Assembly: GCA_003133665.1 (NCBI GenBank)
Contig: PKYK01000060.1
Span: 1 to 45,603 of the forward strand
DNA length: 45,603 nucleotides
Direction: 5' to 3'
Source: Acidimicrobiaceae bacterium
GTDB taxonomy: Bacteria; Actinomycetota; Acidimicrobiia; Acidimicrobiales; RAAP-2
Shown here piece after piece: positions 1 to 7,517 of this stretch. The position numbers were made by a program, and so were the translations under genes. The first letter of the stretch is position 1. Each line of letters begins with the position of its first letter. The notes below the pieces were generated by a model. That model ran no database searches. It saw only the letters and a list, made by a program, of their open reading frames with translations, and was not told the DNA's origin.

Positions 1-779
1 GTCCAGTGGAACTCCTCGTCGCTCGCCGCTGGCGACAGTGCCATGGCGGTGCGGGGCTTCGGCACGAAGTTCTGAATGATGACTTCCTGCACGTGGCCGT
101 AGGTCTCGTGCGCTTCAGCGATGGCCGCCAACGTCTCCAGACGATCCCGGCGCGATTCGCCGATGCCCACGAGCAGGCCCGTCGTGAAGGGAATCTTTAG
201 TTCGCCGGCGAAGCGCAACGTGTCGAGGCGCCGACTCGGGTCCTTGTCGGGCGCCAAACGGTGTGCCGCAACGTCCGCCAGCGTCTCGAGCATCATGCCC
301 TGGGACGCCGAAACCTCGCGGAGCTGTTCCAGTTCGTGCCGGTAGAGCGCACCGGCGTTCGCGTGCGGCAGCAGGCCCGTGGCTTCGAGGACCATCTGGG
401 CCGCGCTCGCCACGTAGTCCACGGTCGATTGGTATCCCCGGGCCGCCAGCCACCGCGCCGCTTCGTCGTAGCGCAGTTCTGGTCGTTCGCCCAACGTGAA
501 GAGTGCCTCCGTGCAGCCGGCGGCCTTTCCGGCCTGCGCGATGGCCATCACCTCGTCGAGGCTCATGTAGGGCGACGCGACGTGCGCCGGGGCCTGGGCG
601 AATGTGCAGTAACCACAACGGTCACGACAGAGTTTGGTGAGGGGGATGAAGACCTTCGGCGAGTAGGTCACCACGTGGCCGTGCGCGGCTCGGGCCCGGG
701 CGAACGCGGCGTCGGCCAGTTCGCGCAGCGGTGCATCCACCAGGTCCGAAACAGTCGCCGACAGTTCGAGCCTCGTCAT
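1..779 (-). CDS. FO synthase, CofG-type radical SAM domain (partial; FbiC or CofG)
   Basis: The first 259 residues are in the window and the gene runs off the left edge. CofG uses SAM radicals to join a pyrimidine precursor to tyrosine and make FO, the deazaflavin core of coenzyme F420. Seen: the radical SAM cysteines C51-x3-C55-x2-C58 in KLCRDRCGYC, then FTLGERPE and VGIGESRRDRLETL, all typical of CofG. Most actinobacteria fuse CofG to CofH (FbiC); which form this is cannot be seen because the C-terminus is missing. It lies 9 bases downstream of pgi on the same strand but has its own TAGGAT hexamer six bases before the ATG, so it is probably transcribed separately, starting at the ATG. Confidence 0.88.
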   Translation of the reverse strand, partial: MTRLELSATVSDLVDAPLRELADAAFARARAAHGHVVTYSPKVFIPLTKLCRDRCGYCTFAQAPAHVASPYMSLDEVMAIAQAGKAAGCTEALFTLGERPELRYDEAARWLAARGYQSTVDYVASAAQMVLEATGLLPHANAGALYRHELEQLREVSASQGMMLETLADVAAHRLAPDKDPSRRLDTLRFAGELKIPFTTGLLVGIGESRRDRLETLAAIAEAHETYGHVQEVIIQNFVPKPRTAMALSPAASDEEFHW

Positions 780-785
780 AGGTGC

Positions 786-791
786 ATCCTA
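786..791 (-). promoter_or_regulatory. Leaderless -10 for cofG/fbiC
   Basis: TAGGAT, six bases (GCACCT) before the ATG at 779. Its TAG is also the pgi stop codon. Confidence 0.6.
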
Positions 792-2108
792 GGACTGCAG
801 TCCGAGGACCTGTGCCGCCTCATCGAAGTCGTCGACGACCAGCTGCCAGACCGGCCGACGCGCTGCGGTCATTGCGCGCAGGTCACTGAGGGCCTGGGCC
901 ATGTGGAGATCGTGGAAGGTGTAGTGGCGTCCGGCGATACGCACCGGGGTGCTCGAGGGACGCTGGACAATCTGCACCCCGACGACACCCCTCGGACCTC
1001 CCTTGTGCAGCTGGCCCGTCGAATGGAGGTAGCGCGGACCCAGATTCGCCGTGGTGGTTCCGTAGACGGCCTGGGTACGCTCACGCAGGCCCGCGAGCGC
1101 TGACGACGTACTGATCGGCGCGTAGACCTGCAACACGTTGTAGGTCGAGCTGCTGAGGGCCTCACGCAGGGCGCCGACATTGACCTGGCCGGGTGTCCAC
1201 GAGACCTCGCCCTCCAACAACGCAAAGACGTCCTTCTTCGCACTCTCGACATTGGGTTGGTTGAAGGGGTCGACGTCGAGGTGGCGCGCGAGGAGGGCGG
1301 CGACCAGGTGATGGTGCTGCATTTGCGAAGGACGATACGACGACGTCTCCGCCGCCAGCACCGGGATGAACCCGCGCTGGTCCTTGCCGGTCGTCTCGGC
1401 CACCAGCTGCTCGAGCCAGAGGGCGCCGCCTGAGGTGATCGGATCGGCGCCCAGCGCGTAGAAGGCCTCGCCGTCGTGAATGGTCGCGGCGCGACGCGCC
1501 GCTTCGGCGACGGCGCCGGCCACGAGGGCCTCGGACAGGGAGCACGGCCCTAGCTCAGCGCGCAACTCGTCGACCGACCAACCGGCGTAGATCGCCGGGA
1601 CCAGTCCGAAGGGGGACAGGCCCGAGAACCGCCCGCCGGTGTTGACGTCCCCCTCGATGAGGGTCGCCCCCAGCGACGTTGCCAGTGCGCCCAGCGCCGT
1701 GGCGGGGTCGGTGATCACGACGAGGTTCTCGGACTCGAGCCCGTTGTCGAGAGCGTGGGCGAGCAGGGTCTGGGTCTCGATCGTGGTGCCCGACTTCGAC
1801 GACGCGATCACGGTGGCGTGGCTGAAATCGGTGGCCGCCACCGTGTCGGGATTGGAGGTGTCCAGGACCGTGAGACGGGTCTCTGGTCGAGCCTCGGCGT
1901 AGAGGCGAGCGGGCGATGACGAGCCGCCCATTCCGAGCAGCAGCGTGCGTTCGTAACGGTCGGGCAGTCGCGCCGCGGTCTCGTCGAGCCACTCTCCGAG
2001 GTATCGCTCCGGATGACGCAACCAGCCGAGCGAGTGGGCCGCCGTCGATCCAGCGAACGCCGCCGCGTCGCCGTCGAGTAGTCGCTGTACGAGCTGGTCG
2101 TCGCCCAT
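789..2108 (-). CDS. pgi: Glucose-6-phosphate isomerase, short form
   Basis: Interconverts glucose-6-phosphate and fructose-6-phosphate. Seen: the sugar-phosphate SIS motif SKSGTTIE, GMGGSS near the N-terminus, and FNQPNVESAKK, which resembles the family's C-terminal active-site segment. At 439 residues it is shorter than the classical enzyme of about 550 and matches the isomerase half of the fused transaldolase/phosphoglucose isomerase proteins known in other bacteria. The ATG at 2108 is chosen because the transaldolase stop lies only 4 bases upstream; longer versions would run into tal. It is the last gene of the tkt-tal-pgi operon. Confidence 0.9.
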   Translation of the reverse strand: MGDDQLVQRLLDGDAAAFAGSTAAHSLGWLRHPERYLGEWLDETAARLPDRYERTLLLGMGGSSSPARLYAEARPETRLTVLDTSNPDTVAATDFSHATVIASSKSGTTIETQTLLAHALDNGLESENLVVITDPATALGALATSLGATLIEGDVNTGGRFSGLSPFGLVPAIYAGWSVDELRAELGPCSLSEALVAGAVAEAARRAATIHDGEAFYALGADPITSGGALWLEQLVAETTGKDQRGFIPVLAAETSSYRPSQMQHHHLVAALLARHLDVDPFNQPNVESAKKDVFALLEGEVSWTPGQVNVGALREALSSSTYNVLQVYAPISTSSALAGLRERTQAVYGTTTANLGPRYLHSTGQLHKGGPRGVVGVQIVQRPSSTPVRIAGRHYTFHDLHMAQALSDLRAMTAARRPVWQLVVDDFDEAAQVLGLQS

Positions 2109-2112
2109 TTGG

Positions 2113-3225
2113 CTAGCTCGAACGCCGGAGCTTCGCAGCCACCGTGGCCAGCAGTTCATCGTACGAGTCGACGAAGGCGGCCACACCCTCTGCTTCGAGC
2201 TTGTCGGTCACCGCGTCGAGCGAGATCTCGTCGGGCAGGAGTTCGAGCGCGGCGGCGGCACTCGCAGCGCTTTCGGGACTCTCGAGCATCGAGGTCGTGA
2301 AATCGCCGTGGTGGAGCACGGCGGCGAGCGTCAGGTCGGGCATCGTGTTCACCGTCTCGTCGCTGACGATGTTGTCGACGTACAAGAGGTCGTAGTAGGT
2401 GGGGTTCTTCGTCGAAGTCGAGGCCCACAGCGGACGCTGCACCTGAGCACCTTGATTCAACAGGGCCAGCGCCCGATCGCTCTCCATACGCTCTCGATAG
2501 AGGGCGTAGGCCCGGGCGACCTGGGCATTGGCCGCGGTACCGCGTCGCACGTCTCCCAGGGGAAGCAACTCGTCAATCGCCGCATCGACTCGGGAGACGA
2601 AGAATGAGGCCACGCTGGCGATGGAGCCCAGGTCGTGTCCTTTGGCGCTCGCTCGCTCCAGGCCGGTCATCCACGCGGTGATGACCTCGTCGTATCGATC
2701 AATGGAGAAGATGAGCGTCACGTTCACGTTGATACCCTCACCGAGCACTTCAGTGACCGCCGTGAGGCCCTCGGCGGTTGCGGGAATCTTGATCATGACG
2801 TTCTCGCGCCCCACGGCATTGGCCAGGCGCTTGGCGGCCACGACGGTACCGGCACTGTCGCGAGCCAGGTGGGGCGAGACTTCGAGCGAGACGTAGCCAT
2901 CCCTGTAGCGTCGACGGCCGCTGCGAAACTCGCGGCGTGACTCGCTGTGGACTTCGAGCAACACGTCGCAGGCGTCGCGAACGTCAGCCACCGCCAACGT
3001 CTCGAAGAGTTCTTCGGCGTCAGCGACGGTGGCGTTCGTGAGCTGATCGTCGTACGCCGAGGACGTCGCGAAGGCCTTCGCGAAGATGGCGGGGTTGGAG
3101 GTCACGCCGCGAACGCCCTGTTCGACCAGTGAGGCCAACGTGCCGTCATTCAGCCAATCTCGCCGGATGTTGTCGATCCACGGACTCTGGCCATAGTCGT
3201 CAAACAGCGAGTGAAGTCTGGTCAC
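2113..3225 (-). CDS. tal: Transaldolase
   Basis: Transfers a dihydroxyacetone unit between sugar phosphates in the non-oxidative pentose phosphate pathway. Seen: GVTSNPAIF near residue 40, the Schiff-base lysine K146 in MIKIPAT, NVNVTLIFS, and a WASTSTKNP segment. 370 residues, the usual length of the long actinobacterial type. Its ATG overlaps the tkt stop by 4 bases (ATGA), so translation is probably coupled, and it is followed 4 bases later by pgi. Confidence 0.95.
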   Translation of the reverse strand: MTRLHSLFDDYGQSPWIDNIRRDWLNDGTLASLVEQGVRGVTSNPAIFAKAFATSSAYDDQLTNATVADAEELFETLAVADVRDACDVLLEVHSESRREFRSGRRRYRDGYVSLEVSPHLARDSAGTVVAAKRLANAVGRENVMIKIPATAEGLTAVTEVLGEGINVNVTLIFSIDRYDEVITAWMTGLERASAKGHDLGSIASVASFFVSRVDAAIDELLPLGDVRRGTAANAQVARAYALYRERMESDRALALLNQGAQVQRPLWASTSTKNPTYYDLLYVDNIVSDETVNTMPDLTLAAVLHHGDFTTSMLESPESAASAAAALELLPDEISLDAVTDKLEAEGVAAFVDSYDELLATVAAKLRRSS

Positions 3226-5219
3226 CGGGAATCTCCTAGAACGATTTGGACGTGGGCGACGAGTGCCGCCGGATTGATGTTGAAGTAGTCGAACACGTAC
3301 GCACCCGGCGCCGACAGCCCGAACGTGTCGATGCCGATGGCTTCGTCGGCGTACTTCGTCCAGCCCAGCGTGGCGCCCGCCTCGAGCGCGACGGAGGGGA
3401 TGGCGCGGCGAAGGACGCCAGTTCGGTATTCGAGGGGCTGTTCGTCAAAGCACGCCCAGCAGGGCAGCGCCACCACGCGCGTGACGATGCCCTTGGCGAG
3501 CAGTTGGTCGTGTGCGCTGAGACAGTGCCCGAGTTCCGAGCCGGTGCCCACCAGGGTGAAGACGGCGTCGTCGTGTTCTCGAAGCACGTAGCCACCGCGA
3601 CGTGCGCCAGCCGCTGACGCGGCGGCATCGTCGCCGCTGAAGACCGGCATGTCCTGGCGCGACAGGATCAACGCGGTCGTCACCGGTTCCTTGGCGCTCA
3701 GGAACTGCTCAACCAGGTCGAGCGTCTCGTTGGCGTCCGACGGGCGCACGACGTGCAGTCGGGGCATCGCACGAAGCGCCATCAGCTGTTCAACGGGTTG
3801 GTGAGTGGGGCCATCTTCGCCAACGCCAACCGAGTCATGGGTGAAGACGAACAGTACGCCCGCGTGACTGAGCGCGGCCATCCGAATGGCGGGACGGACG
3901 TAATCGCTGAAGACGAAGAATGTCGAACCGATCGGACGGAACCCGCCGTGGAGGGCCTGGCCGACCATGCACGCCCCCATGGCGAACTCCCGGACGCCGT
4001 AGTAGATCTGCCGGCCTCCCGGCGACGCCGCGCCCTGAGCCGGCGAGTGGGCGAGCAGCACGCCGGTGTTGTCGGTCAGGTCGGCCGATCCCGCCGTCAA
4101 CCCTCGACACTGGGGTGCGAACGCGTCCATGGCCCGCTGCATTGCCTTGCGCGTCGCCACCATCGATCCACCGGCGAAAGGCTCCGGCTCGGTCTCGACC
4201 AGGGCCATGCCGTTGAACTGCAGCTGCTCGAGCAACTGCACCCCGTGCTGGCCCGCCGCCGTGATCCGGGCCTCCCAGGCCACGCGCTCGCTTCGCCGGT
4301 TCGCCAGCGCCTCGACCATCAAGTGCGGCAGTTCGGGGTCGAAGAGGAACGGCTCGTTGGGAACGCCGAGGAGTTCCTTGGCCGCCTCGATGACCGGAGC
4401 GCTGAACGGGGAGCCGTGCGCCTCTCGTCGATCCATCATCTCGGGCGAAGGAAACGCGATGTGCGAACGCACGATGATCAGCGTCGGACGGGAGGTCTCG
4501 CCGATGGCGAGGCGGGTCGCGGCCTCCAGTGCGTCGAGGTCGTTGGCCTGCTCTCCGAGGTTGATGACGTGCCAGCCATAGGCGGCGAAGCGTTCCGCTG
4601 CGTTGTCGCGAAGCGCCAACTCGGTGGGCCCGTCGATGGTGATGTGATTGTCGTCGTAGAAGACGGTGAGACGGTCGAGGCCGAGGGAGCCGGCGAGCGA
4701 CGCCGCCTCGTGGCTGATGCCCTCCTCGAGGCATCCGTCGCCGGCGATGACCCAGGTTCGATGGCTGACGAGCTCCTCGCCGTAGTCGCTGCGCAGTATC
4801 CGTTCGGCGATCGCCATGCCGACGCCGTTGGCGAGGCCCTGGCCCAGCGGGCCGGTCGTGACCTCCACGGTCGGCGCCACGCCGTTTTCGGGGTGTCCGG
4901 GGGTCCGCGAGTGGGGTTGGCGAAAACTTCGCAGATCCTCTGGCGTCATGTCGTACCCGAAAGCGTGGGCCAGCCCGTACTGCAAGATCGACGCGTGACC
5001 ACAACTCAGAATGAATCGGTCGCGGTCGCTCCAACGCTCGTCGGTCGGATCGTGACGCATCACGCGCGAGAACAGCATGACCCCGAGGGGTGCCAGGGCC
5101 ATCGCGGTGCCACTGTGACCCGACTTGGCCGCGGCGGGTGCGTCCATCGCCAGGGCGGCGATCTCACGAATGGCGCGGCCTTCCAGCTCATTCGCACCAC
5201 GAAACATGTCGTCAGCCAT
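3222..5219 (-). CDS. tkt: Transketolase
   Basis: Thiamine-diphosphate enzyme moving two-carbon units between sugar phosphates. Seen: residues 1-665 with SGHSGTAMALAPLG, TGPLGQG, the ThDP/Mg motif GDGCLEEG followed by the conserved DDNHITIDG, and a pyrimidine-binding region with THDSVGVGEDGPTHQP. The ATG at 5219 is preferred because a TACTCT hexamer sits seven bases upstream and the family N-terminus starts here; an in-frame upstream extension would cross the divergent gene. First gene of tkt-tal-pgi, which links the pentose phosphate pathway to glycolysis. Confidence 0.95.
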   Translation of the reverse strand: MADDMFRGANELEGRAIREIAALAMDAPAAAKSGHSGTAMALAPLGVMLFSRVMRHDPTDERWSDRDRFILSCGHASILQYGLAHAFGYDMTPEDLRSFRQPHSRTPGHPENGVAPTVEVTTGPLGQGLANGVGMAIAERILRSDYGEELVSHRTWVIAGDGCLEEGISHEAASLAGSLGLDRLTVFYDDNHITIDGPTELALRDNAAERFAAYGWHVINLGEQANDLDALEAATRLAIGETSRPTLIIVRSHIAFPSPEMMDRREAHGSPFSAPVIEAAKELLGVPNEPFLFDPELPHLMVEALANRRSERVAWEARITAAGQHGVQLLEQLQFNGMALVETEPEPFAGGSMVATRKAMQRAMDAFAPQCRGLTAGSADLTDNTGVLLAHSPAQGAASPGGRQIYYGVREFAMGACMVGQALHGGFRPIGSTFFVFSDYVRPAIRMAALSHAGVLFVFTHDSVGVGEDGPTHQPVEQLMALRAMPRLHVVRPSDANETLDLVEQFLSAKEPVTTALILSRQDMPVFSGDDAAASAAGARRGGYVLREHDDAVFTLVGTGSELGHCLSAHDQLLAKGIVTRVVALPCWACFDEQPLEYRTGVLRRAIPSVALEAGATLGWTKYADEAIGIDTFGLSAPGAYVFDYFNINPAALVAHVQIVLGDSR

Positions 5220-5226
5220 GGCTACG

Positions 5227-5232
5227 AGAGTA
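5227..5232 (-). promoter_or_regulatory. Leaderless -10 for tkt operon
   Basis: TACTCT on the minus strand, seven bases before the tkt ATG. Confidence 0.55.
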
Positions 5233-5267
5233 GTGAATGCGCAGCGACCGGTTTGGGAGGACGGGGG

Positions 5268-5273
5268 TAGCCT
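5268..5273 (+). promoter_or_regulatory. Leaderless -10 for the PaaI-like gene
   Basis: TAGCCT, six bases (TGGCCA) before the ATG at 5280. Divergent from the tkt promoter in a 60-base spacer. Confidence 0.55.
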
Positions 5274-5279
5274 TGGCCA

Positions 5280-5678
5280 ATGACACTGCAGATTCCGCCG
5301 AACTGCGATCTCACCTTGGGACTGACCTGCGTTGACAAGTCCACGCGGGGCACATCGGTCTGGCGGATGCGAATCGATGATCGGTTCCTCAACCCGGCCG
5401 GTATCGTGCAGGGCGGATTTCTCGCGGCGATGGCCGATTCGGCCATGGGGGCCTCGGTGGTGACCACGGTGGGGGACCGCAAGGTGATCGTCGCCAACAC
5501 CGAAATGAAGGTCTCGCTCCTTCGCCCGGCCCAACGCGGCGCACTGCTCACCTGTACTGCGACGGTCCTGAAGGCGGGTAGCGTGATCTCCTTCGTGGGG
5601 GCGAGGATTGTCGATGAAAACGACCAGCTTATCGCGACGGCGAGCTCAACGTACCTTCTGAAAGAACGTACTGAGTAG
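5280..5678 (+). CDS. PaaI-family hotdog thioesterase
   Basis: 132 residues with the hotdog thioesterase pattern: N-P-A-G-I-V-Q-G-G-F-L-A-A-M-A-D around residues 38-53, where the G-x-Q-G-G-x3-A-x2-D type helix carries the catalytic region, then a beta-rich half ending in IATASSTYLL. Members hydrolyse acyl- or aryl-CoA esters; the substrate cannot be told from sequence. It is transcribed away from tkt, and its TAG stop supplies the -10 of the next gene. Function confidence is at family level only. Confidence 0.85.
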   Translation: MTLQIPPNCDLTLGLTCVDKSTRGTSVWRMRIDDRFLNPAGIVQGGFLAAMADSAMGASVVTTVGDRKVIVANTEMKVSLLRPAQRGALLTCTATVLKAGSVISFVGARIVDENDQLIATASSTYLLKERTE

Positions 5679-5681
5679 GAT
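5676..5681 (+). promoter_or_regulatory. Leaderless -10 for the holin-X-like gene
   Basis: TAGGAT, seven bases before the ATG at 5689. The TAG is also the stop of the thioesterase gene. Confidence 0.55.
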
Positions 5682-5688
5682 TGGTGCC

Positions 5689-6042
5689 ATGAAGACCCCG
5701 TCGTGGCGCAAGTTCCTCCGCGGAGCCTCTCTCCAGCGCGATCTGGAAGAGATCCGTGATCTCGCCGTGCGCTACATCAAGGAAGAAACCATCCAGCCGC
5801 TGAAGGACACGGGCCGATTCGCGGCCTACGGGGCTCTGGGGAGCATCTTCGTGGGCTTCGGTGCGATGTTGCTGCTGCTCGGCGTTCTTCGGTTCCTTCA
5901 AGAGCAATTCAAAGTGTTGGACGGGACCCTTTCCTGGATCCCGTACCTGATTGTCGCAGTACTGGCCGTCGCGGTCATGGGGCTGACACTCTGGAGAATC
6001 GTCAGTGGATCGGCCAAGCGCCGCTTGAAGGAGACGAAGTGA
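5689..6042 (+). CDS. Small membrane protein, holin-X/DUF1469-like
   Basis: 117 residues: a basic, soluble N-terminal helix (about 1-40, EEIRDLAVRYIKEET), two hydrophobic segments (about 45-68 and 83-104) and a basic tail. The layout resembles the actinobacterial 'phage holin family' proteins, which are usually chromosomal and not tied to lysis. The next gene starts at a GTG overlapping its TGA stop. I infer a cell-envelope role with the two following small genes, but no function is shown. Confidence 0.75.
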   Translation: MKTPSWRKFLRGASLQRDLEEIRDLAVRYIKEETIQPLKDTGRFAAYGALGSIFVGFGAMLLLLGVLRFLQEQFKVLDGTLSWIPYLIVAVLAVAVMGLTLWRIVSGSAKRRLKETK

Positions 6043-6233
6043 CCGAACAGTCCGAAACCCGTCGCGACCTGGAACGATCGATCCGCGAGCTCCTGCCCGA
6101 GCAGAGTTCGCTCAGGAAAGTTGTGGCGGGCGAGACGCCAACGATGGCGGCGGTTGGTGTGGGCGGACTGTTCACGGGCTATGTCTGGGGCTGGCTCCGA
6201 GGCCGACGGTCCCGCCCGAGGCGCACCCGTTGA
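6039..6233 (+). CDS. Small hypothetical protein, 64 residues
   Basis: Starts at a GTG overlapping the previous TGA (GTGA) and ends overlapping the next TTG start. The N-terminal half is charged and helical (ETRRDLERSIRELLPEQ), followed by a Gly-rich hydrophobic stretch (VGVGGLFTGYVWGWL) and an Arg-rich tail. It loosely resembles DUF3618-type companions of holin-X proteins, but the match is weak. The overlapping start and stop are the main support that it is real. Confidence 0.6.
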   Translation: MTEQSETRRDLERSIRELLPEQSSLRKVVAGETPTMAAVGVGGLFTGYVWGWLRGRRSRPRRTR

Positions 6234-6400
6234 TCTTGCGCCGCCTGTTCCGTCTCGCCTTCGCCACCGCGATCGGACGCGCCTGGGCCCAAAGATCGAA
6301 CAAATGGCTCTCGCTGGCGGGTGCGATTGCGTTGTTTCGGGTCCTCGACCGTTTGGCCGCCCGAGCGGGGCGGCGCGCGTCGAAGAAGAAACCGGCGTGA
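6230..6400 (+). CDS. Small basic membrane-type protein, 56 residues
   Basis: Begins at a TTG overlapping the preceding TGA (TTGA) and ends with a TGA overlapping the GTG of trmI. It reads ILRRLFRLAFATAIGRAW, a hydrophobic middle, then a basic tail ending SKKKPA. No family recognised. Unbroken overlap on both sides and the absence of any other frame for this interval support it. Confidence 0.55.
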   Translation: MILRRLFRLAFATAIGRAWAQRSNKWLSLAGAIALFRVLDRLAARAGRRASKKKPA

Positions 6401-7182
6401 GCACCGCCGAACTGCGCGTTGGCGAGCGCGTCATGCTGATTGACGCGAAAGACCGGCGGTACCTGCTGACGCTGCGTGAGGGTGCGGCCTTTCACACCCA
6501 TGCGGGCATCGTCCAGCACGATGACCTGATCGGCACTCCCGAGGGCTCGTTGGTGCGGGGAAACACCGAACGGAGCTTCTTGGTCCTGCGTCCCACCCTG
6601 TCCGACGTCGTGCTCAAGATGCCACGCGGCGCACAGGTCATCTACCCCAAGGATCTCGGCGCCATCCTGATGCAGGCCGACATCGGACCGGGCATGCGCG
6701 TGCTCGAGGCGGGCGTCGGTTCGGGGGCCCTCTCGATGACCCTGCTGCGCGCCGGTGCGATCATCACCGGTTACGAAATACGCGAGGACTTTGCCATCCA
6801 AGCCACGAAGAACGTCCACGACATGCTCGGCCCGGATGTGGCGTACCGCATCCAGATTCGAGACGTGACCCTCGGCATCGATGAAGCGGACCTCGATCGA
6901 GTGCTGCTCGATATGCCTGAGCCGTGGGCAGTGGTCAAGCACGCCGAATTCGCGCTCCGCCCCGGGGGAATCTTCCTCGCGTACCTTCCGACGATCAACC
7001 AGACCCAGCTCCTGCGCGAAACCCTCCGCCAGCATTCGTTCGGGATGGAGGAGACGGTGGAGATCCTTCGGCGCACGTGGCACATCGATGGCCGTTCGGT
7101 ACGGCCGGATCATCGGATGGTGGCCCACACGGGCTTTCTCACCTCAGCGCGCCGACTGGTGCGCCGCGTCGAAACGGACTAA
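6397..7182 (+). CDS. trmI: tRNA (adenine(58)-N1)-methyltransferase
   Basis: SAM-dependent methylation of A58 in the T-loop of tRNAs. Seen: an N-terminal beta domain (GERVMLIDAKDRRYLLTL, then GTPEGS), LRPTLSDVVLKMPRGAQVIYPKD, the SAM-binding motif VLEAGVGSGALSMTLL, and the motif LLDMPEPW with the family's catalytic Asp. The GTG at 6397 is chosen because it overlaps the previous stop and gives 261 residues, close to the mycobacterial enzyme (Rv2118c). It sits just upstream of the proteasome locus, as in mycobacteria. Its stop overlaps that of the convergent ferredoxin gene by 4 bases. Confidence 0.93.
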   Translation: MSTAELRVGERVMLIDAKDRRYLLTLREGAAFHTHAGIVQHDDLIGTPEGSLVRGNTERSFLVLRPTLSDVVLKMPRGAQVIYPKDLGAILMQADIGPGMRVLEAGVGSGALSMTLLRAGAIITGYEIREDFAIQATKNVHDMLGPDVAYRIQIRDVTLGIDEADLDRVLLDMPEPWAVVKHAEFALRPGGIFLAYLPTINQTQLLRETLRQHSFGMEETVEILRRTWHIDGRSVRPDHRMVAHTGFLTSARRLVRRVETD

Positions 7183-7415
7183 TCGCGCTCGATGAAAATG
7201 CACTCGCCGGGACACTCTTCGGAGGCTTCGGTGACCGCGTCTTCCATGCCGGCCGGCACCGCGGCCAATCCTTCGGCTCCGCCGGGCGAACTCTTGACCT
7301 CGGCGCCTTCTTTCACGTAGGCCAATCCGTCGTCGAGAAGGGTAAAGACGGAGGGGCAGATCTCTTCGCAGAGTCCGTCACCGGTGCACAGGTCCTGGTC
7401 AATCCACACCTTCAT
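7179..7415 (-). CDS. Small ferredoxin
   Basis: 78 residues, an electron carrier with one iron-sulfur cluster. Seen: C10-x5-C16-x3-C20-P near the N-terminus and C68-P-x2-C72 near the C-terminus, the pattern of actinobacterial [3Fe-4S] or Asp-containing [4Fe-4S] ferredoxins. The ATG is preceded by a GGAGGG Shine-Dalgarno, so this gene, unlike most others here, seems to have a leader. It is divergent from arc. The partner enzyme is unknown; a cytochrome P450 or an F420-linked reductase are possibilities from family knowledge only. Confidence 0.88.
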   Translation of the reverse strand: MKVWIDQDLCTGDGLCEEICPSVFTLLDDGLAYVKEGAEVKSSPGGAEGLAAVPAGMEDAVTEASEECPGECIFIERD

Positions 7416-7505
7416 CTACGTGCCCTCCATGGCTCTTTTCTAGTCTCGTCACTTTAGCGGGAAGGTTCCGAACTTCGTGACTTTCCCCTACGGCGCGCAC
7501 TCACC

Positions 7506-7511
7506 TAGGGT
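7506..7511 (+). promoter_or_regulatory. Leaderless -10 for the proteasome operon
   Basis: TAGGGT, six bases (GGCGTT) before the arc ATG at 7518. Confidence 0.6.
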
Positions 7512-7517
7512 GGCGTT

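Noticed and set aside
3753..5270. Long plus-strand open frame (505 codons) opposite tkt
   Set aside because: It mirrors the GC-biased codons of transketolase, its translation is Arg/His-rich with no family motif, and tkt is certain on the other strand.
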